A stretch of 64,000 nt of DNA from Nonomuraea jabiensis (GCF_014204795.1 NZ_JACHMB010000001.1:3472001-3536000), one strand, 5' to 3'. Positions 1-13,289 are shown, counted from the stretch's first letter. Notes: a model not told the origin generated them from the sequence alone. Translations and numbers: made by a program.

Positions 1-177
1 GCCGAGCCGGGGCCGCGGGTGAAGCGGTTCAAGCACGTGGAGCTGGGGGAGCTGCGCTTCAGCACCACCAGTCTCACGGCCGTGGCCGAGATCCGGCTGA
101 TCGTGTACACGCCGATGGACGACGCGACCCGGGAGGCGATGCGCACGTTGCTGGAGAAGGGGGAGCCTGCGCGGTAA
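1..177 (+). CDS. C-terminal end of an MmyB-type XRE transcriptional regulator (partial)
   Basis: Only the last 58 codons are present, open from base 1 and ending at TAA 175-177. The peptide (FKHVELGELRF, then EIRLIVYTPMDD, then a short helix) resembles the end of the MmyB-like ligand-binding domain, which follows an N-terminal helix-turn-helix in many actinobacterial XRE regulators. The characteristic parts are an H-x-x-x-G-x-L strand and a late L-x-V-Y-T strand. The DNA-binding half lies outside the window, so the family call rests on this tail alone. No operon partner is visible downstream; the next gene starts 60 bases later. Confidence 0.55.
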   Translation, partial: AEPGPRVKRFKHVELGELRFSTTSLTAVAEIRLIVYTPMDDATREAMRTLLEKGEPAR

Positions 178-237
178 TCCGCCCTGCATGGCATGCTCAA
201 TCCCTAAAAGACCGGATTCGAGCGGAAGTGGCGGCAG

Positions 238-1311
238 ATGAGACTCCCCCGTGCCCTCCCGTTGTTCGCCGTCGCCGCGTCCTTGGTGGCCTGCTCATCG
301 GCCCCCGAGATAGAGCCGCAGAGCAAGCAGGTGGACCAGCAGGTGGCCGAGTCGCCGACGGTGAAGCCCAAGCCGAAGCGGCGGCCGTACACGATCTCCT
401 TCGGCGGGGACGTGCACTTCGAGGGGATGCTGCGGGGACGGCTGGCCAGCCCGGCCACGGCGCTCGGGCCGATCGCGAGCGTGCTGCGCAAGTCCGACTT
501 ATCCATGGTGAACCTGGAGACGGCGATCACCACGGGCGGGACGCCCGCGCCGGGGAAGCAGTTCACCTTCCGGGCGCCGCCGACCGCCTTCACCGCGTTG
601 AAGGCCGCCGGGGTCGACGTCGTGTCCATGGCCAACAACCACGGCATGGACTACATGGAGACCGGCCTGGCGGACACGCTGGCGGCGATCAGGAGCAGCA
701 AGTTCCCCGTGGTGGGGATCGGGAAGGACGCGGCGCAGGCGTACAAGCCGTTCCGCAGGACCGTGAACGGCAACCGGGTGGCCATCATCGGGGCCACGCA
801 GGTGCTGGACGCGGAGTTCATCCAGTCGTGGACGGCCACCGCCGACAAGGGCGGGCTCGCCTCGGCCAAGGACGAGGTCAGCCTCCTGCGGGCGGTACGG
901 CAGGCGCGGAAGAACTCCGACACCGTGATCGTCCATCTGCACTGGGGCACCGAGATGCAGAAGTGCCCGAACCCGGCGCAGCTCTCGCTGGCCCCCAAGC
1001 TGGTCAAGGCGGGCGCCGACGTGGTGGTCGGCGGGCACGCGCACATCCTGCTCGGATCCGGGTACCTGGACAACGCGTACGTCAACTACGGCATGGGCAA
1101 CTTCGTCTTCTACAACTCCACTCCCGGCACCACGGGCCGGACCGGCGTCCTGACGCTGACCATCAACGGGCGGAAGGTGCTCAAGGACAGCTGGACCCCG
1201 GCCACCATCCAAGGGGGCGTGCCCGTGCCGATGACGGGGCCCGCGCGGACCCAGGCGGTCGCGGACTGGAAGGCGCTGCGCACCTGCGCCGGGCTGGCCG
1301 CGCGGCCCTGA
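238..1311 (+). CDS. CapA-family (PGA_cap) metallophosphoesterase-like lipoprotein
   Basis: This 357-residue protein has an N-terminal lipoprotein signal with lipobox LVAC (Cys19), so it is probably anchored outside the membrane. The body follows the CapA/PgsA fold of the calcineurin-like superfamily: FGGDVHFEGM near residue 56 (metal-binding Asp and His), NLETAIT, ANNHGMDY, VHLHWGTE and GGHAHI. These are the usual Asp/Asn/His metal ligands in order. Family members take part in poly-gamma-glutamate capsule export or act as hydrolases of unknown substrate. No other capsule gene lies nearby, so the substrate cannot be assigned. The start is the ATG at the head of the signal peptide; no strong ribosome binding site precedes it. 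Confidence 0.85.
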   Translation: MRLPRALPLFAVAASLVACSSAPEIEPQSKQVDQQVAESPTVKPKPKRRPYTISFGGDVHFEGMLRGRLASPATALGPIASVLRKSDLSMVNLETAITTGGTPAPGKQFTFRAPPTAFTALKAAGVDVVSMANNHGMDYMETGLADTLAAIRSSKFPVVGIGKDAAQAYKPFRRTVNGNRVAIIGATQVLDAEFIQSWTATADKGGLASAKDEVSLLRAVRQARKNSDTVIVHLHWGTEMQKCPNPAQLSLAPKLVKAGADVVVGGHAHILLGSGYLDNAYVNYGMGNFVFYNSTPGTTGRTGVLTLTINGRKVLKDSWTPATIQGGVPVPMTGPARTQAVADWKALRTCAGLAARP

Positions 1312-1317
1312 GTGATC

Positions 1318-1344
1318 TATGCTACTGGACGATCTGTCCAATAG
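1318..1344 (+). promoter_or_regulatory. Candidate promoter and operator of the EphD-like gene
   Basis: A possible -10 element TATGCT lies at 1318-1323. It is followed by an interrupted palindrome in which CTA-x-TGGAC (1322-1330) pairs with GTCCA-x-TAG (1336-1344) across GATCT. Eight of nine arm positions pair. AGGAGG of the ribosome binding site overlaps the right edge. The position at the transcription start and the TetR gene at the end of the same run suggest a TetR operator. The regulator-site pairing is inferred. Confidence 0.55.
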
Positions 1345-1353
1345 GAGGTCGCC

Positions 1354-3041
1354 ATGCGATGGGTCGAGTCCGGTGACGTGCGGCTGGCGGTCTTCGAGGA
1401 GGGCGACCCGGCGAACCCGACGGTGCTGCTCCTCCACGGCTACCCCGACACGCACCGCGTCTGGGACGAGGTGGCCGCGCTCCTGCGCGACCGCTACCAC
1501 GTCGTCCGGTACGACATGCGCGGGGCGGGGGAGTCCACGGCGCCCCGGGACCGCCGGGACTACGGCTTCGACCGCCTGGTCGCCGACCTCGGCGCGGTGA
1601 TCGACGCCGTGATCGGCGCTGGAGGCGGGCCCCGGGTGCATCTCGTGGGGCACGACTGGGGGTCGCTCCAGGGCTGGGAGGCCCTGGGGCGGGCCGGGCT
1701 CCGGGACCGGATCGCGTCCTTCACCAGCCTGGGCGGGCCGGGGCTGCGGCAGACCGCTCATTTCCTGCGGCACGGGAAGCGGCGGGACGTCGCGGCGCAG
1801 CGCATCAAGTCCTGGTATATCGGGGCATTTCAGGTTCCGGTGCTGCCGGAGCTGGCGTGGGCCTCGGTCATGCCGGGGATCATCTCCCGTACGCTCCGGC
1901 GCGAGGGCATCTCGCCCCGGCCCGGGCATCCGGCGCCGACGCTGGCCGACGACGGGCGCAACGGCCTCTGGATGTACCGGCGGAACATGGGCGTGGCCGG
2001 CGATCGGGCGTCGGCGACGTGCCCGTGCAGATCATCGAGGCCACGCGGGACGCCTTCGTGACCCCGGCGCTGCTGGCCTCCATCGGGCAGTGGGTGCCCA
2101 GGCTCCGGCACCGGAAGGTGGCCGCCGGGCACTGGGCGCACCGGAGCCGTCCCGAGGCGGTGGCGCGGCTGATCGCCGAGTTCGCCGACGGAGCCCACGC
2201 TGTGCGGGGGCCGCGGCGGGCCTTCGACGGGCGGCTGGTGGTGGTCACCGGGGCGGGGTCCGGGATCGGGCTGGCGACGGCGCGGGCGTTCGCGGCCCAC
2301 GGCGCCGAGGTGGTGTGCGCGGACATCGACGCCGGCGCGGCGGCGCGGGCCGCCGGCGCCATCGCCGAGGACCTCGGGGGTACGGGGCACGCCGCGCAGG
2401 TCGACGTATCGAATATCAACCAAATGGAAGATTTTTCGCGAAATATCATCGCTCAATATGGAGTGCCGGACATTGTGGTGAACAATGCCGGGATCGTCGT
2501 CGCCGGGGCCTTTTTTGATCATACGGTGGACGACTGGCGCAGGACCATCGACGTCAATCTGTGGGGCGTCATCCACGGATGCCGGCTCTTCGGCGCCGCC
2601 ATGGTCGAACGCGGCGAAGGCGGACACATCGTCAACGTCGCCTCTCTGGCCGCGTTCGCGCCGTCCCGGCTGCTGCCCGCGTACTCGACCTCCAAGGCGG
2701 CCGTGAAGATGCTCAGCGACTGTCTCAGGGCCGAGCTGGCCGGGCACGGGATCGGGGTGAGCGTGGTCTGCCCGGGGTTCGTCTCGACGCCGATCGCGGG
2801 CAACGCCACGTACGTGGGCGCTGACCTGCGCGAGGAGGCCGTACGGGGCCTGGCGCGGCGGGGTTATCCCGCCGAGCGGGTGGCGGCGCACATTCTGCGG
2901 GCCGTACATCGGAATCAGGCTGTCGTACCGGTCAACCTGGAGGGGAAAATCGGGTATGCCCTTTCCAGGATTTCGCCTGGAACGATGCGCATGCTCGCGC
3001 GTTGGAGCGCAACCATAAGAAATCCAGGAATTGGCAGGTAA
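1354..3041 (+). pseudogene. EphD-like alpha/beta hydrolase-short-chain dehydrogenase fusion, frameshifted
   Basis: The first part (from ATG 1354, after AGGAGG) encodes an alpha/beta hydrolase like epoxide hydrolases: LLLHGYPDT with the HG oxyanion motif, DMRGAGES, and GHDWGS carrying the nucleophile Asp. Around 1990-2020 the homologous reading moves by one base. The hydrolase tail (DVPVQIIEATRDAFVTP) and a complete SDR domain then continue in another frame to the TGA at 3039-3041. The SDR part shows TGAGSGIG, NNAGIV and YSTSKAA. Restoring one base would give about 562 residues, close to mycobacterial EphD (about 590), which has the same domain order. As read, translation ends at 2061 and the SDR half has no evident start. 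It is either a recent pseudogene or a single-base sequencing error. Confidence 0.8.
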
Positions 3042-3070
3042 CGATCGCCCATCCGGGAGAAGATGACTGC

Positions 3071-3727
3071 GTGTCCTCGCCGCAACTCGATGATGATTGT
3101 GCCCAGCCCAGAGCACTCAGGCGCCAGCCGGCGCAGCGCCGGAGCGCACGCCGCGTGGAGCGGATGCTCGACGCGTGCGCCGAGCTACTCGACGAGACCG
3201 GATACGAAGCCCTGTCCACCACTCGCATCGCCGAGCGGGCAGGCGTCGCGATCGGGTCGATCTACCAGTTCTTCCCCGACAAGCGGGCCGTCACGCAGGA
3301 GCTCACCCGGCGCAACGTCGAGGAGTTCGTGCGCAGGGTCGATCGCAGGTTCCTGACGGAGGAGTATCGCGGCTGGTGGGAGGCCATCGATGCGATCATC
3401 GACGAGTACGTCGACATGCACAGGACGGTCCCCGGCTTCAAGAGCCTCCACTTCGGCGACGTCGTCGACCTCAACCTGCTCGACTCCGACTCCGACAACA
3501 ACACCGTGATCGCGGGGCGGTTGCGGGGGTTGCTGCTCAAGGAGTTCGGGCTGGCCGACAGCCCGGAGCTCGACCTGGCCGTGCTGGTGGCGGTCGAGGC
3601 CGGCGACGCCGTGCTCAAGCTGGCCTTCCGCCGCGACCCCAAGGGCTCCCCGGAGATCGTCGAGGCGGCCAAGCAGCTGATCCGCGGCTTCCTGCTGCGC
3701 CAGCTGCGGTCCTGGCAGATCCGTTAG
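3071..3727 (+). CDS. TetR/AcrR-family transcriptional regulator
   Basis: This 218-residue protein has a classic TetR N-terminal domain: RMLDACAELLDETGYEALST followed by the recognition stretch RIAERAGVAIGSIYQFFPDK. A ligand/dimerisation domain of about 150 residues follows, with no motif that reveals the ligand. I chose GTG 3071 because GGGAGAAG sits 8 bases upstream; a TTG at 3002 would overlap the preceding gene by 40 bases. It follows the EphD-like gene by 29 bases and probably controls it through the palindrome at 1322-1344. The last bases overlap the convergent small gene at 3724-4050. Confidence 0.88.
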   Translation: MSSPQLDDDCAQPRALRRQPAQRRSARRVERMLDACAELLDETGYEALSTTRIAERAGVAIGSIYQFFPDKRAVTQELTRRNVEEFVRRVDRRFLTEEYRGWWEAIDAIIDEYVDMHRTVPGFKSLHFGDVVDLNLLDSDSDNNTVIAGRLRGLLLKEFGLADSPELDLAVLVAVEAGDAVLKLAFRRDPKGSPEIVEAAKQLIRGFLLRQLRSWQIR

Positions 3728-4050
3728 TCCGGCCTGAAGTCCGCCACTTCCTCGATCAGGCCTGCCAGCCAGGCAGGCACCCGCTTCCCGCGCTCGCCGA
3801 GGGCGATCGCGGGAACCTGCTGGAACCGCGGGGTGGCCGGCGTCCGCAGGCACGGCGACGACATCGAGGCGGGGCGGGCTTCCCTTGCCTCGCGGATATG
3901 CAACCTTGCCTCCAGGGCATGCAAGTTGCGCTCCGCGGATTCGATGGCCTCCAATCGGGCCGACAAATAGCCCGCCACCCCGGGGACGAGGGCCGCCAGC
4001 ACGACGACGCAGGCCAGCGTGAAGGTCATCTGCTTGGACATGCCCATCAC
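3724..4050 (-). CDS. Small membrane-anchored hypothetical protein
   Basis: The product is 108 residues. A transmembrane or uncleaved signal segment (TFTLACVVVLAALVPGVAGYL, residues about 9-29) is followed by a charged helix with heptad-like spacing (ARLEAIESAERNLHALEARL), which suggests a short coiled coil. The C-terminal 50 residues are basic, proline-containing and unremarkable. No family is recognised. It converges on the TetR gene with a 4-base overlap of stop codons, and base composition is typical of the window. ATG at 4050 is used; Met4 is an alternative. Confidence 0.5.
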   Translation of the reverse strand: MMGMSKQMTFTLACVVVLAALVPGVAGYLSARLEAIESAERNLHALEARLHIREAREARPASMSSPCLRTPATPRFQQVPAIALGERGKRVPAWLAGLIEEVADFRPD

Positions 4051-4201
4051 AGCCCCCTTGCTCGCGTAGCAGCAAAGCGACCCGTATATGCCCCCTCACC
4101 TGGGTGGACACGCTCAGAGTCAGCACTGTTGGACGCGGCGTTACCGAATTTGTGACTGACCGGCGATGCGCATTGACCGGGCAAAGCGCCGAGCGGCTCG
4201 G

Positions 4202-4216
4202 TAGTCTCGCGGTGTG
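4202..4216 (+). promoter_or_regulatory. Leaderless promoter -10 for the TPR protein
   Basis: TAGTCT at 4202-4207 ends six bases before GTG 4214. That is the spacing expected when transcription starts on the first base of the start codon. No Shine-Dalgarno sequence is present. The same layout recurs at several other genes in the window. Confidence 0.5.
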
Positions 4217-4744
4217 GCGCATGTGACCCGTGAGCACCTTGATCGTCTGCTTGAGCAGGCCCTACTGGCCGACGACCACAGTTCCCTGGCCAGTCGGCTA
4301 TACGACGTCGCGCTCGGCTATTCGTCGGGCGACGTCTCCAGGGCGTCCATCCTGGTCCTCGCTGCCGAAGAATGGCGGGCGGCAGGCCAGCCGGCGCGCG
4401 CTATGGAGTGTTTCCAGCGCGCGGTCGAGGACGGCGGCGAGGCGGGCTTCGACCCCCGCGCCGGCATCGCCGACACGCTCTTCGAGCTCGACCGGCCCGA
4501 TGAGGCCAGGGAGGTCATCGAGACGATACGCGCGGAGGGCGGCGTCTCCACGGCGACCGCTCACACGATCGCCGAGACGCTGGTCGCCTACGGGGACCTC
4601 CAGGGAGGGCTCGAATGGGCCACCCAGGCGGTCCTGGGATGCGACGAGAACGATCCGGAGCAGGGGGCGCTCCTGCGCACCCGCTACCGCATCCGGGTCG
4701 ACCTCGGGCTCCCTGAGGACGAACTGGACGCCCTCGCCCGCTGA
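4214..4744 (+). CDS. Tetratricopeptide-repeat protein
   Basis: The 176-residue soluble protein is built of helical pairs typical of TPR solenoids. Examples are AAEEWRAAGQPARAMECFQRAVEDG, ADTLFELDRPDEAREVIETI and AETLVAYGDLQGGLEWATQAVL, each with the W/L-G-Y-A-F-A-P spacing in loose form. There is no signal peptide, no transmembrane segment and no catalytic motif. Such proteins usually act as protein-protein adaptors, but the partner is unknown. The GTG start at 4214 is supported by a leaderless -10 element six bases upstream. The gene stands alone between divergent and opposite-strand neighbours. Confidence 0.75.
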   Translation: MAHVTREHLDRLLEQALLADDHSSLASRLYDVALGYSSGDVSRASILVLAAEEWRAAGQPARAMECFQRAVEDGGEAGFDPRAGIADTLFELDRPDEAREVIETIRAEGGVSTATAHTIAETLVAYGDLQGGLEWATQAVLGCDENDPEQGALLRTRYRIRVDLGLPEDELDALAR

Positions 4745-5145
4745 CCACCCCCAGCTGTCCCACCCCGGGGCCGCCTCGTGCTCTCAGGACGTCTCAGGGC
4801 TCTCTTGAGACGCCTCGGCTCCGGGGTCGGCCCCCGTCTCGGGCCGCTACGACGCCGGGGCGGCTCGCGTACTTGGGGTGGCCATGGCGCGCATGGACGC
4901 GGGAGCCGGCCTGGACCTGCCGCGCGCAGCCTGGGCACGGTGGCGTGGCGCTTGGGGTGGCTGGGTGGGCGTGCCGCCCGGAGCCCAGTGGTGTGGCGCT
5001 TCGGGGGCTCGGCTGTGACACCGGCCCGGCGTGGTGACGGCTCCGTCCTGCGCGCGGGGGACGGCCGGGCGCGTCTCGGGGCGGGAGGGTGGAGAGGCCG
5101 CGGTGGGTACGATCCGCGGCCCCTCCGGTCAGGGGACCGGGTCGA
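4745..5145. other. Gene-free GC-rich stretch
   Basis: No convincing gene is seen on either strand over about 400 bases. The open frames crossing it are low-complexity Arg/Gly/Pro-rich strings with no motif, signal peptide or ribosome binding site. The only structured element is the hairpin at 4790-4812. The rest is very GC-rich and purine/pyrimidine patchy, perhaps decayed sequence. Confidence 0.5.
4790..4812 (+). terminator. Hairpin downstream of the TPR gene
   Basis: CGTCTCA (4790-4796) and TGAGACG (4806-4812) form a perfect 7-bp stem with a 9-base loop, 45 bases after the TPR stop codon. There is no T-tract, as is common for actinobacterial hairpin terminators. The role is inferred. Confidence 0.35.
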
Positions 5146-5853
5146 TCAGCGCAGCCCCAGCTCCCGCGCCAGCCCCGTGAACCCGTCCACCGCGGGCTGG
5201 CCGCCCGGCAGCATCGTGGTGTCCTCGACGCTCCGCACCGTCTTGGGCAGCAGGATGTCGACCACCTGGGACCCGACCTCCGCGACCGGCTCCTTCAGGT
5301 CCAGCGGCGACTCGACGGTGGAGCGCGCGATGCGGTTCTGGTACGGAGCGGCGTTCCCGAGCGACATCTCGGCGGGCAGCTTGGCCACCAGCGGCGTCTG
5401 CGGCAGCTCAGGGAGGGCCGGGAGCGCGGGCACCTCGGCCACGGTCGCCAGATCCTTCATCGAGGCCGGACCCGGCACCACGGGGAACGGCGCGGGCGAG
5501 GCCGAGAACAGCGCGGGCATGCCCCAGGTCGCCGCCATCCCGCCCAGGTCGGCGGTGCCGAGCACCTCGCGCCCGGTGGCCAGCCCCGTCAGGCCGAGCC
5601 GCCTGGCCATCTCCCCGGCCGCCATGGCGAGCCTGTTGCTCTCGGTGGTGACCAGCTTGCCGCCGCCGGCGCCGGCGCCGTCCAGGCGCAGCCTGGCGCG
5701 CTCCGCACAGTACGTGGCGACCGACTTGGGCGACAGCAGGGCGGGCTCCCCGCCCGCGCACGCGTCAGCCGTCGAAGGGGTCGCGGCCAGCCAGGTGATA
5801 CCCGCGGTCAGAGTGGCCACCGCGATGATGCTCCGGATCTTCTGAGATGACAC
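5146..5853 (-). CDS. Secreted hypothetical protein
   Basis: The 235-residue product starts with a Sec-type signal peptide (basic SSQKIRS, hydrophobic IIAVATLTAGITWLAA, then TPSTADA as the likely cleavage region). The mature part is rich in Ala, Pro, Leu and Gly. It has two Cys near its N-terminus (DACAGGE, ATYCAER) that could form a disulfide. Repeated VPALPALPELP-type stretches suggest an extended cell-wall or extracellular protein. No known domain is recognised. I placed the start at GTG 5853, preceded by AGGGA at 6-base spacing; frames extending further upstream lack a leader-like sequence. The gene follows the heat-shock operon on the same strand but is separated from it by a strong hairpin. 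Confidence 0.6.
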   Translation of the reverse strand: MSSQKIRSIIAVATLTAGITWLAATPSTADACAGGEPALLSPKSVATYCAERARLRLDGAGAGGGKLVTTESNRLAMAAGEMARRLGLTGLATGREVLGTADLGGMAATWGMPALFSASPAPFPVVPGPASMKDLATVAEVPALPALPELPQTPLVAKLPAEMSLGNAAPYQNRIARSTVESPLDLKEPVAEVGSQVVDILLPKTVRSVEDTTMLPGGQPAVDGFTGLARELGLR

Positions 5854-5990
5854 TTCACGTCCCTGATCGTTTTCGGTGATCCGACGAACGCTGAACGTAG
5901 TCACGCATCCGGCCGCGGGCGTGCGGCTTGTCCGAAGAGTGGACCGGACCTTACCAAAGACGTGGCCGGATGACCGGCACATGACACGCC

Positions 5991-6025
5991 GGAGCCCGGG
6001 GACCCCGCCGGGGTCCCCGGGCTCC
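5991..6025 (-). terminator. Terminator hairpin of the dnaK-clpB operon
   Basis: A perfect 16-bp inverted repeat begins 13 bases after the clpB stop codon. GGAGCCCGGGGACCCC (5991-6006) pairs with its complement at 6010-6025 around a 3-base loop. No T-run follows in the direction of clpB transcription, so this would be a high-GC hairpin of the actinobacterial type without a U-tract. Confidence 0.75.
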
Positions 6026-6037
6026 GGGAGAACGCCG

Positions 6038-8608
<2,571 letters not shown>

Positions 8609-8613
8609 TCTTT

Positions 8614-8964
8614 CTATGCCCCCGGTGGCAGCTCATATCGGATCAACGCTCTGACCATGCGCATCTCGGCACGCAGGCGGTGAACCTCCTCCCGCAGCCG
8701 CAGAGCTTCGTTCTCGAGCTCGAGGATCCGCTTGATGCCCGCGAGGTTGATGCCCTCCTCCTGGGAGAGCCGCTGCACCTCGCGCAGCTGGATGATGTCG
8801 CGGGTCGAGTAGAGGCGGCCGCGCCCCGCCGTGCGGCCAGGACTGACCAGGCCCAGCCGGTCGTACTGGCGCAGCGTCTGCGGGTGGAGCCCCGACAGCT
8901 GCGCGGCCACCGAAATCACGTAAACAGGTGTGTCATCTGACAGGTCGAAATAGTTGGCGTCCAT
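8614..8964 (-). CDS. hspR: Heat-shock repressor HspR (MerR family)
   Basis: HspR is the autoregulatory repressor of the actinobacterial dnaK operon. It binds HAIR operators with DnaK as co-repressor. The 116-residue protein has the MerR-type winged helix: [31 protein letters not shown], then GRLYSTRDI in the wing. A C-terminal coiled coil ([21 protein letters not shown]) mediates dimerisation. It lies 3 bases after dnaJ and 5 bases before clpB. Its probable targets are the two inverted repeats upstream of dnaK at 12651-12671 and 12702-12722. Confidence 0.95.
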   Translation of the reverse strand: MDANYFDLSDDTPVYVISVAAQLSGLHPQTLRQYDRLGLVSPGRTAGRGRLYSTRDIIQLREVQRLSQEEGINLAGIKRILELENEALRLREEVHRLRAEMRMVRALIRYELPPGA

Positions 8965-8967
8965 CGG

Positions 8968-10143
8968 CTACTCGCTTCTGGCTCGCTGAATCAGCTCAGC
9001 GCGCGGGTCTTCGCCCGCGGTCGCGGTGTTGAACTCGCTGAGGAGCTCACGTGACTTGTCGTCGAGCGTCTTCGGCACCACCACCTCGACCGTGGCCAGC
9101 AGGTCTCCCTTGGTGCCGTCTTTGCGGGTCACGCCCCTGCCGCGGACGCGGAACGTGCGCCCGTTGGGCGTGCCCGTGGGAATGCGCAGCGTGACCGGCA
9201 TGCCCTTGAGGATCGGCACCTTGATCTCCGCGCCGAGCGCCGCCTCGGTGAACGTCACCGGCACCGTGATCGTCAGGTTGTCACCCGACCGGCCGAAGAC
9301 GGCGTGCGGCTTGACATGCGTGAGGATGTAGAGGTCGCCGGCGGGGCCGCCGTTCTCGCCCGGCGCCCCCTTGGCCTTGAGCTTGACCCGCTGGCCGTCG
9401 GCGACGCCGGCGGGGATGCGGGCCTGGATGGTGCGGGTGCTCTTGGCCCGGCCGCTGCCCTCGCACACGGGGCAGGGGTCGTCCACGATCAGCCCGCGGC
9501 CCTTGCAGTCGCGGCAGGGCTCGGAGAAGGCGAAGTTGCCCAGGTTTCGACTGGCCGCGCCCGTGCCCTCGCAGGTCGGGCAGACCCTGGGGGTCGTGCC
9601 CGCCCTGGCGCCGGTGCCGGTGCACGCGGCGCAGGCGGCCGAGCTGGTCAGCCTGAGCGACACCGTGGTGCCCTCGACCGCCTCGGTGAAGGTCAGCGTG
9701 ACCTCGGACTCGATGTCCTGGCCACGCCTCGGCCTGGACGTGGTGGTCGTGCGGGTGGTGCCGCCACCGCGGTTGAACAGCCCGCCGAACAGGTCGCCGA
9801 GCCGCTCGCCCGCACCGCCGCCGGTGCTCTGTCCAGTGCCCCCGAACAGGTCGCCGAAGTCGAACGGGAAACCGCCACCACCGGGCCGCTGGCCGCCCAC
9901 CCCGGACCCGAACAGCGTGCGCGCCTCGTCGTACTCCTTGCGGCGCTTGGTGTCCGACAGGACGTCGTAAGCCTCGGAGACCTCCTTGAACTTGGTCTCC
10001 TTGGTCGCGTCGCCCTGGTTGGTGTCGGGGTGGTACTGCCTGGCCAGCTTCCGGTAAGCCTTCTTGATCTCTTCGGCGGTGGCGGTCTTGGGCACACCAA
10101 GGACGGCGTAGTAGTCCTTCTCCAGGTAGTCCTTGGTGCTCAT
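8968..10143 (-). CDS. dnaJ: Co-chaperone DnaJ (type I Hsp40)
   Basis: DnaJ delivers unfolded clients to DnaK and stimulates its ATPase. The 391-residue protein is a full type I member: J-domain (residues about 9-75) with the HPD triplet in [10 protein letters not shown]; a Gly/Phe-rich stretch (about 80-130) broken by a Gly-Thr-rich segment; and a zinc region with four CxxCxGxG-type repeats ([32 protein letters not shown]). Two beta-sandwich client-binding domains follow. It begins 21 bases after grpE. The Thr/Arg-rich linker ([12 protein letters not shown]) before the zinc domain resembles DnaJ1 of streptomycetes. Confidence 0.97.
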   Translation of the reverse strand: MSTKDYLEKDYYAVLGVPKTATAEEIKKAYRKLARQYHPDTNQGDATKETKFKEVSEAYDVLSDTKRRKEYDEARTLFGSGVGGQRPGGGGFPFDFGDLFGGTGQSTGGGAGERLGDLFGGLFNRGGGTTRTTTTSRPRRGQDIESEVTLTFTEAVEGTTVSLRLTSSAACAACTGTGARAGTTPRVCPTCEGTGAASRNLGNFAFSEPCRDCKGRGLIVDDPCPVCEGSGRAKSTRTIQARIPAGVADGQRVKLKAKGAPGENGGPAGDLYILTHVKPHAVFGRSGDNLTITVPVTFTEAALGAEIKVPILKGMPVTLRIPTGTPNGRTFRVRGRGVTRKDGTKGDLLATVEVVVPKTLDDKSRELLSEFNTATAGEDPRAELIQRARSE

Positions 10144-10164
10144 CTATGGCCCTTCGTCCTCGTG

Positions 10165-10760
10165 TCAGTTTTCGTCGTCGTCATTGGACGCGGAGGTGGC
10201 GTCCCCGGGCTCCGCGACGGCCACCCGCGCCGGGCGCAGCACCCTGTCACCCATCCGGTATCCAGGCTGGAGCACCTCGATCGCGGTCGGCTCGGTGACG
10301 TCGGATGAGTAGCTGTGCATCAGCGCCTCGTGGACGGTCGGGTCGAACGGCTCGCCCTTCTGCCCGAAGGCGCTGAGGCCCAGCTTGGTGACGGCCGCCT
10401 CCAGGGACTCGGCCACCTTCGCGAAGCCCCCGGTGAGCTCACCGTGGTCGCGGGCGCGGCCGATGTCGTCGAGCACGGGCAGGAGCTCCACCAGCGCGCC
10501 CGCGACAGCCTGTTCCCTGACCGCGGCCCGGTCGCGCTCGACCCGCCTGCGGTAGTTCACGTATTCGGCCTGGAGGCGCTGCAGGTCCGCGGTCCGCTCG
10601 GCGAGCTGGGCCTCCAGCTCGCCGTTGGCGAGGGCCTCCGCCGCCGGCGGCTGGGCCGCCTCGTCGGCAACAGGGGTGTCCCTGACCTGCCCCGTCTCCG
10701 GGTCGATCTTGCGGTTGTCGCGGATCACCGGCTCGTCATGCCCGTTGTCACGCGGCGGCA

Positions 10761-10761
<1 letters not shown>
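10165..10761 (-). CDS. grpE: Nucleotide exchange factor GrpE
   Basis: GrpE is a dimeric exchange factor that releases ADP from DnaK. The 198-residue protein has an acidic disordered N-terminus (about 45 residues), a long coiled-coil helix (LEAQLAERTADLQRLQAEYVNYRRRVERDR) and the C-terminal beta domain with the conserved VHEALMHSYSSDVTEPTAIEVLQPGYRMGDRVLRPARV region. ATG 10761 overlaps the dnaK stop as TGATG, implying translational coupling. A GTG one codon upstream is also possible. AAGG in the dnaK tail gives a spaced ribosome binding site. Confidence 0.96.
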
Positions 10762-12697
<1,936 letters not shown>

Positions 12698-12701
12698 ACG
12701 A

Positions 12702-12722
12702 CTTGAGCCTACTCGACTCAAC
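12702..12722 (-). promoter_or_regulatory. HAIR operator 2 (HspR site) upstream of dnaK
   Basis: CTTGAGC (12702-12708) and ACTCAAC (12716-12722) are separated by seven bases, matching the HAIR layout with one weaker position per arm. It lies just upstream of the -35 element, 51 bases from the start of HAIR site 1 (about five helical turns). Cooperative binding would be geometrically possible. Confidence 0.85.
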
Positions 12723-12839
12723 CCTCGTGAGCGCATCGGCATTCCCTCCAACGGGGACGAATTCGCGGAAGGTTCCTGGACGCGAAGACGCCCCGGCGCG
12801 GGACCGGGGCGTCGGGCTACTCGGGCCCTGCTCGGCGCC

Positions 12840-13289
12840 CTACCTGGCGCCGTCGACGACCTTGCGCTTGCCGAGCGGCTTCTTGAGCGTGATCGTCGTG
12901 GTCTTCTCGATCGCGATCATGATGCAGGACACGTTCCTGGCCTTGGGCGCGGTGCCCTCGTACAGGGTGACCGTGACGAGCTTGGCGGTCTCCTTGACCT
13001 TGACGCGGTCCAGCACCGTGCACGGGGCGACGCCCGACCACCAGGTGAGCTGGACCTTCCTCTTGGACACCGCCTTGGCCTTGGTCCAGCGGACCTTGTG
13101 GACGTTGATGGCGTTGCCGGTCGGCTTGACCGGCTCGGGGCCCTTCTTGGGGCTCGTCGTCGGGGTGGTGGTGACCGGCTCGGCCACGGCGGGCGGTTTG
13201 GCCGGGACCGTGGAGGCCCGCTCGGCGGGCGCCGCCCCGCCGCAACTCGTCGCGAGCACCAGACAACCGGCCAGGAGAGTCGCAGTCAT
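12840..13289 (-). CDS. Small lipoprotein of unknown function
   Basis: The 149-residue product begins with a lipoprotein signal (TATLLAGCLVLATSCGG; lipobox LATSC). A Pro/Thr/Lys-rich spacer follows (about residues 18-60), then a compact domain with two Cys (APCTVLD and NVSCIMI) and many beta-prone Val/Thr stretches. It ends in a basic tail. No family is recognised. Two starts are possible: ATG 13298 has GAAGAGG only one base away, whereas ATG 13289 has it at 10 bases. I prefer 13289. The gene sits between the dnaK control region and the divergent proline dehydrogenase. Confidence 0.6.
   Translation of the reverse strand: MTATLLAGCLVLATSCGGAAPAERASTVPAKPPAVAEPVTTTPTTSPKKGPEPVKPTGNAINVHKVRWTKAKAVSKRKVQLTWWSGVAPCTVLDRVKVKETAKLVTVTLYEGTAPKARNVSCIMIAIEKTTTITLKKPLGKRKVVDGAR

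Noticed and set aside
4778..5845. Plus-strand ORF of 355 codons opposite the secreted protein
   Set aside because: Arg/Gly/Ser/Pro low-complexity translation; the minus-strand reading has a signal peptide and ribosome binding site.
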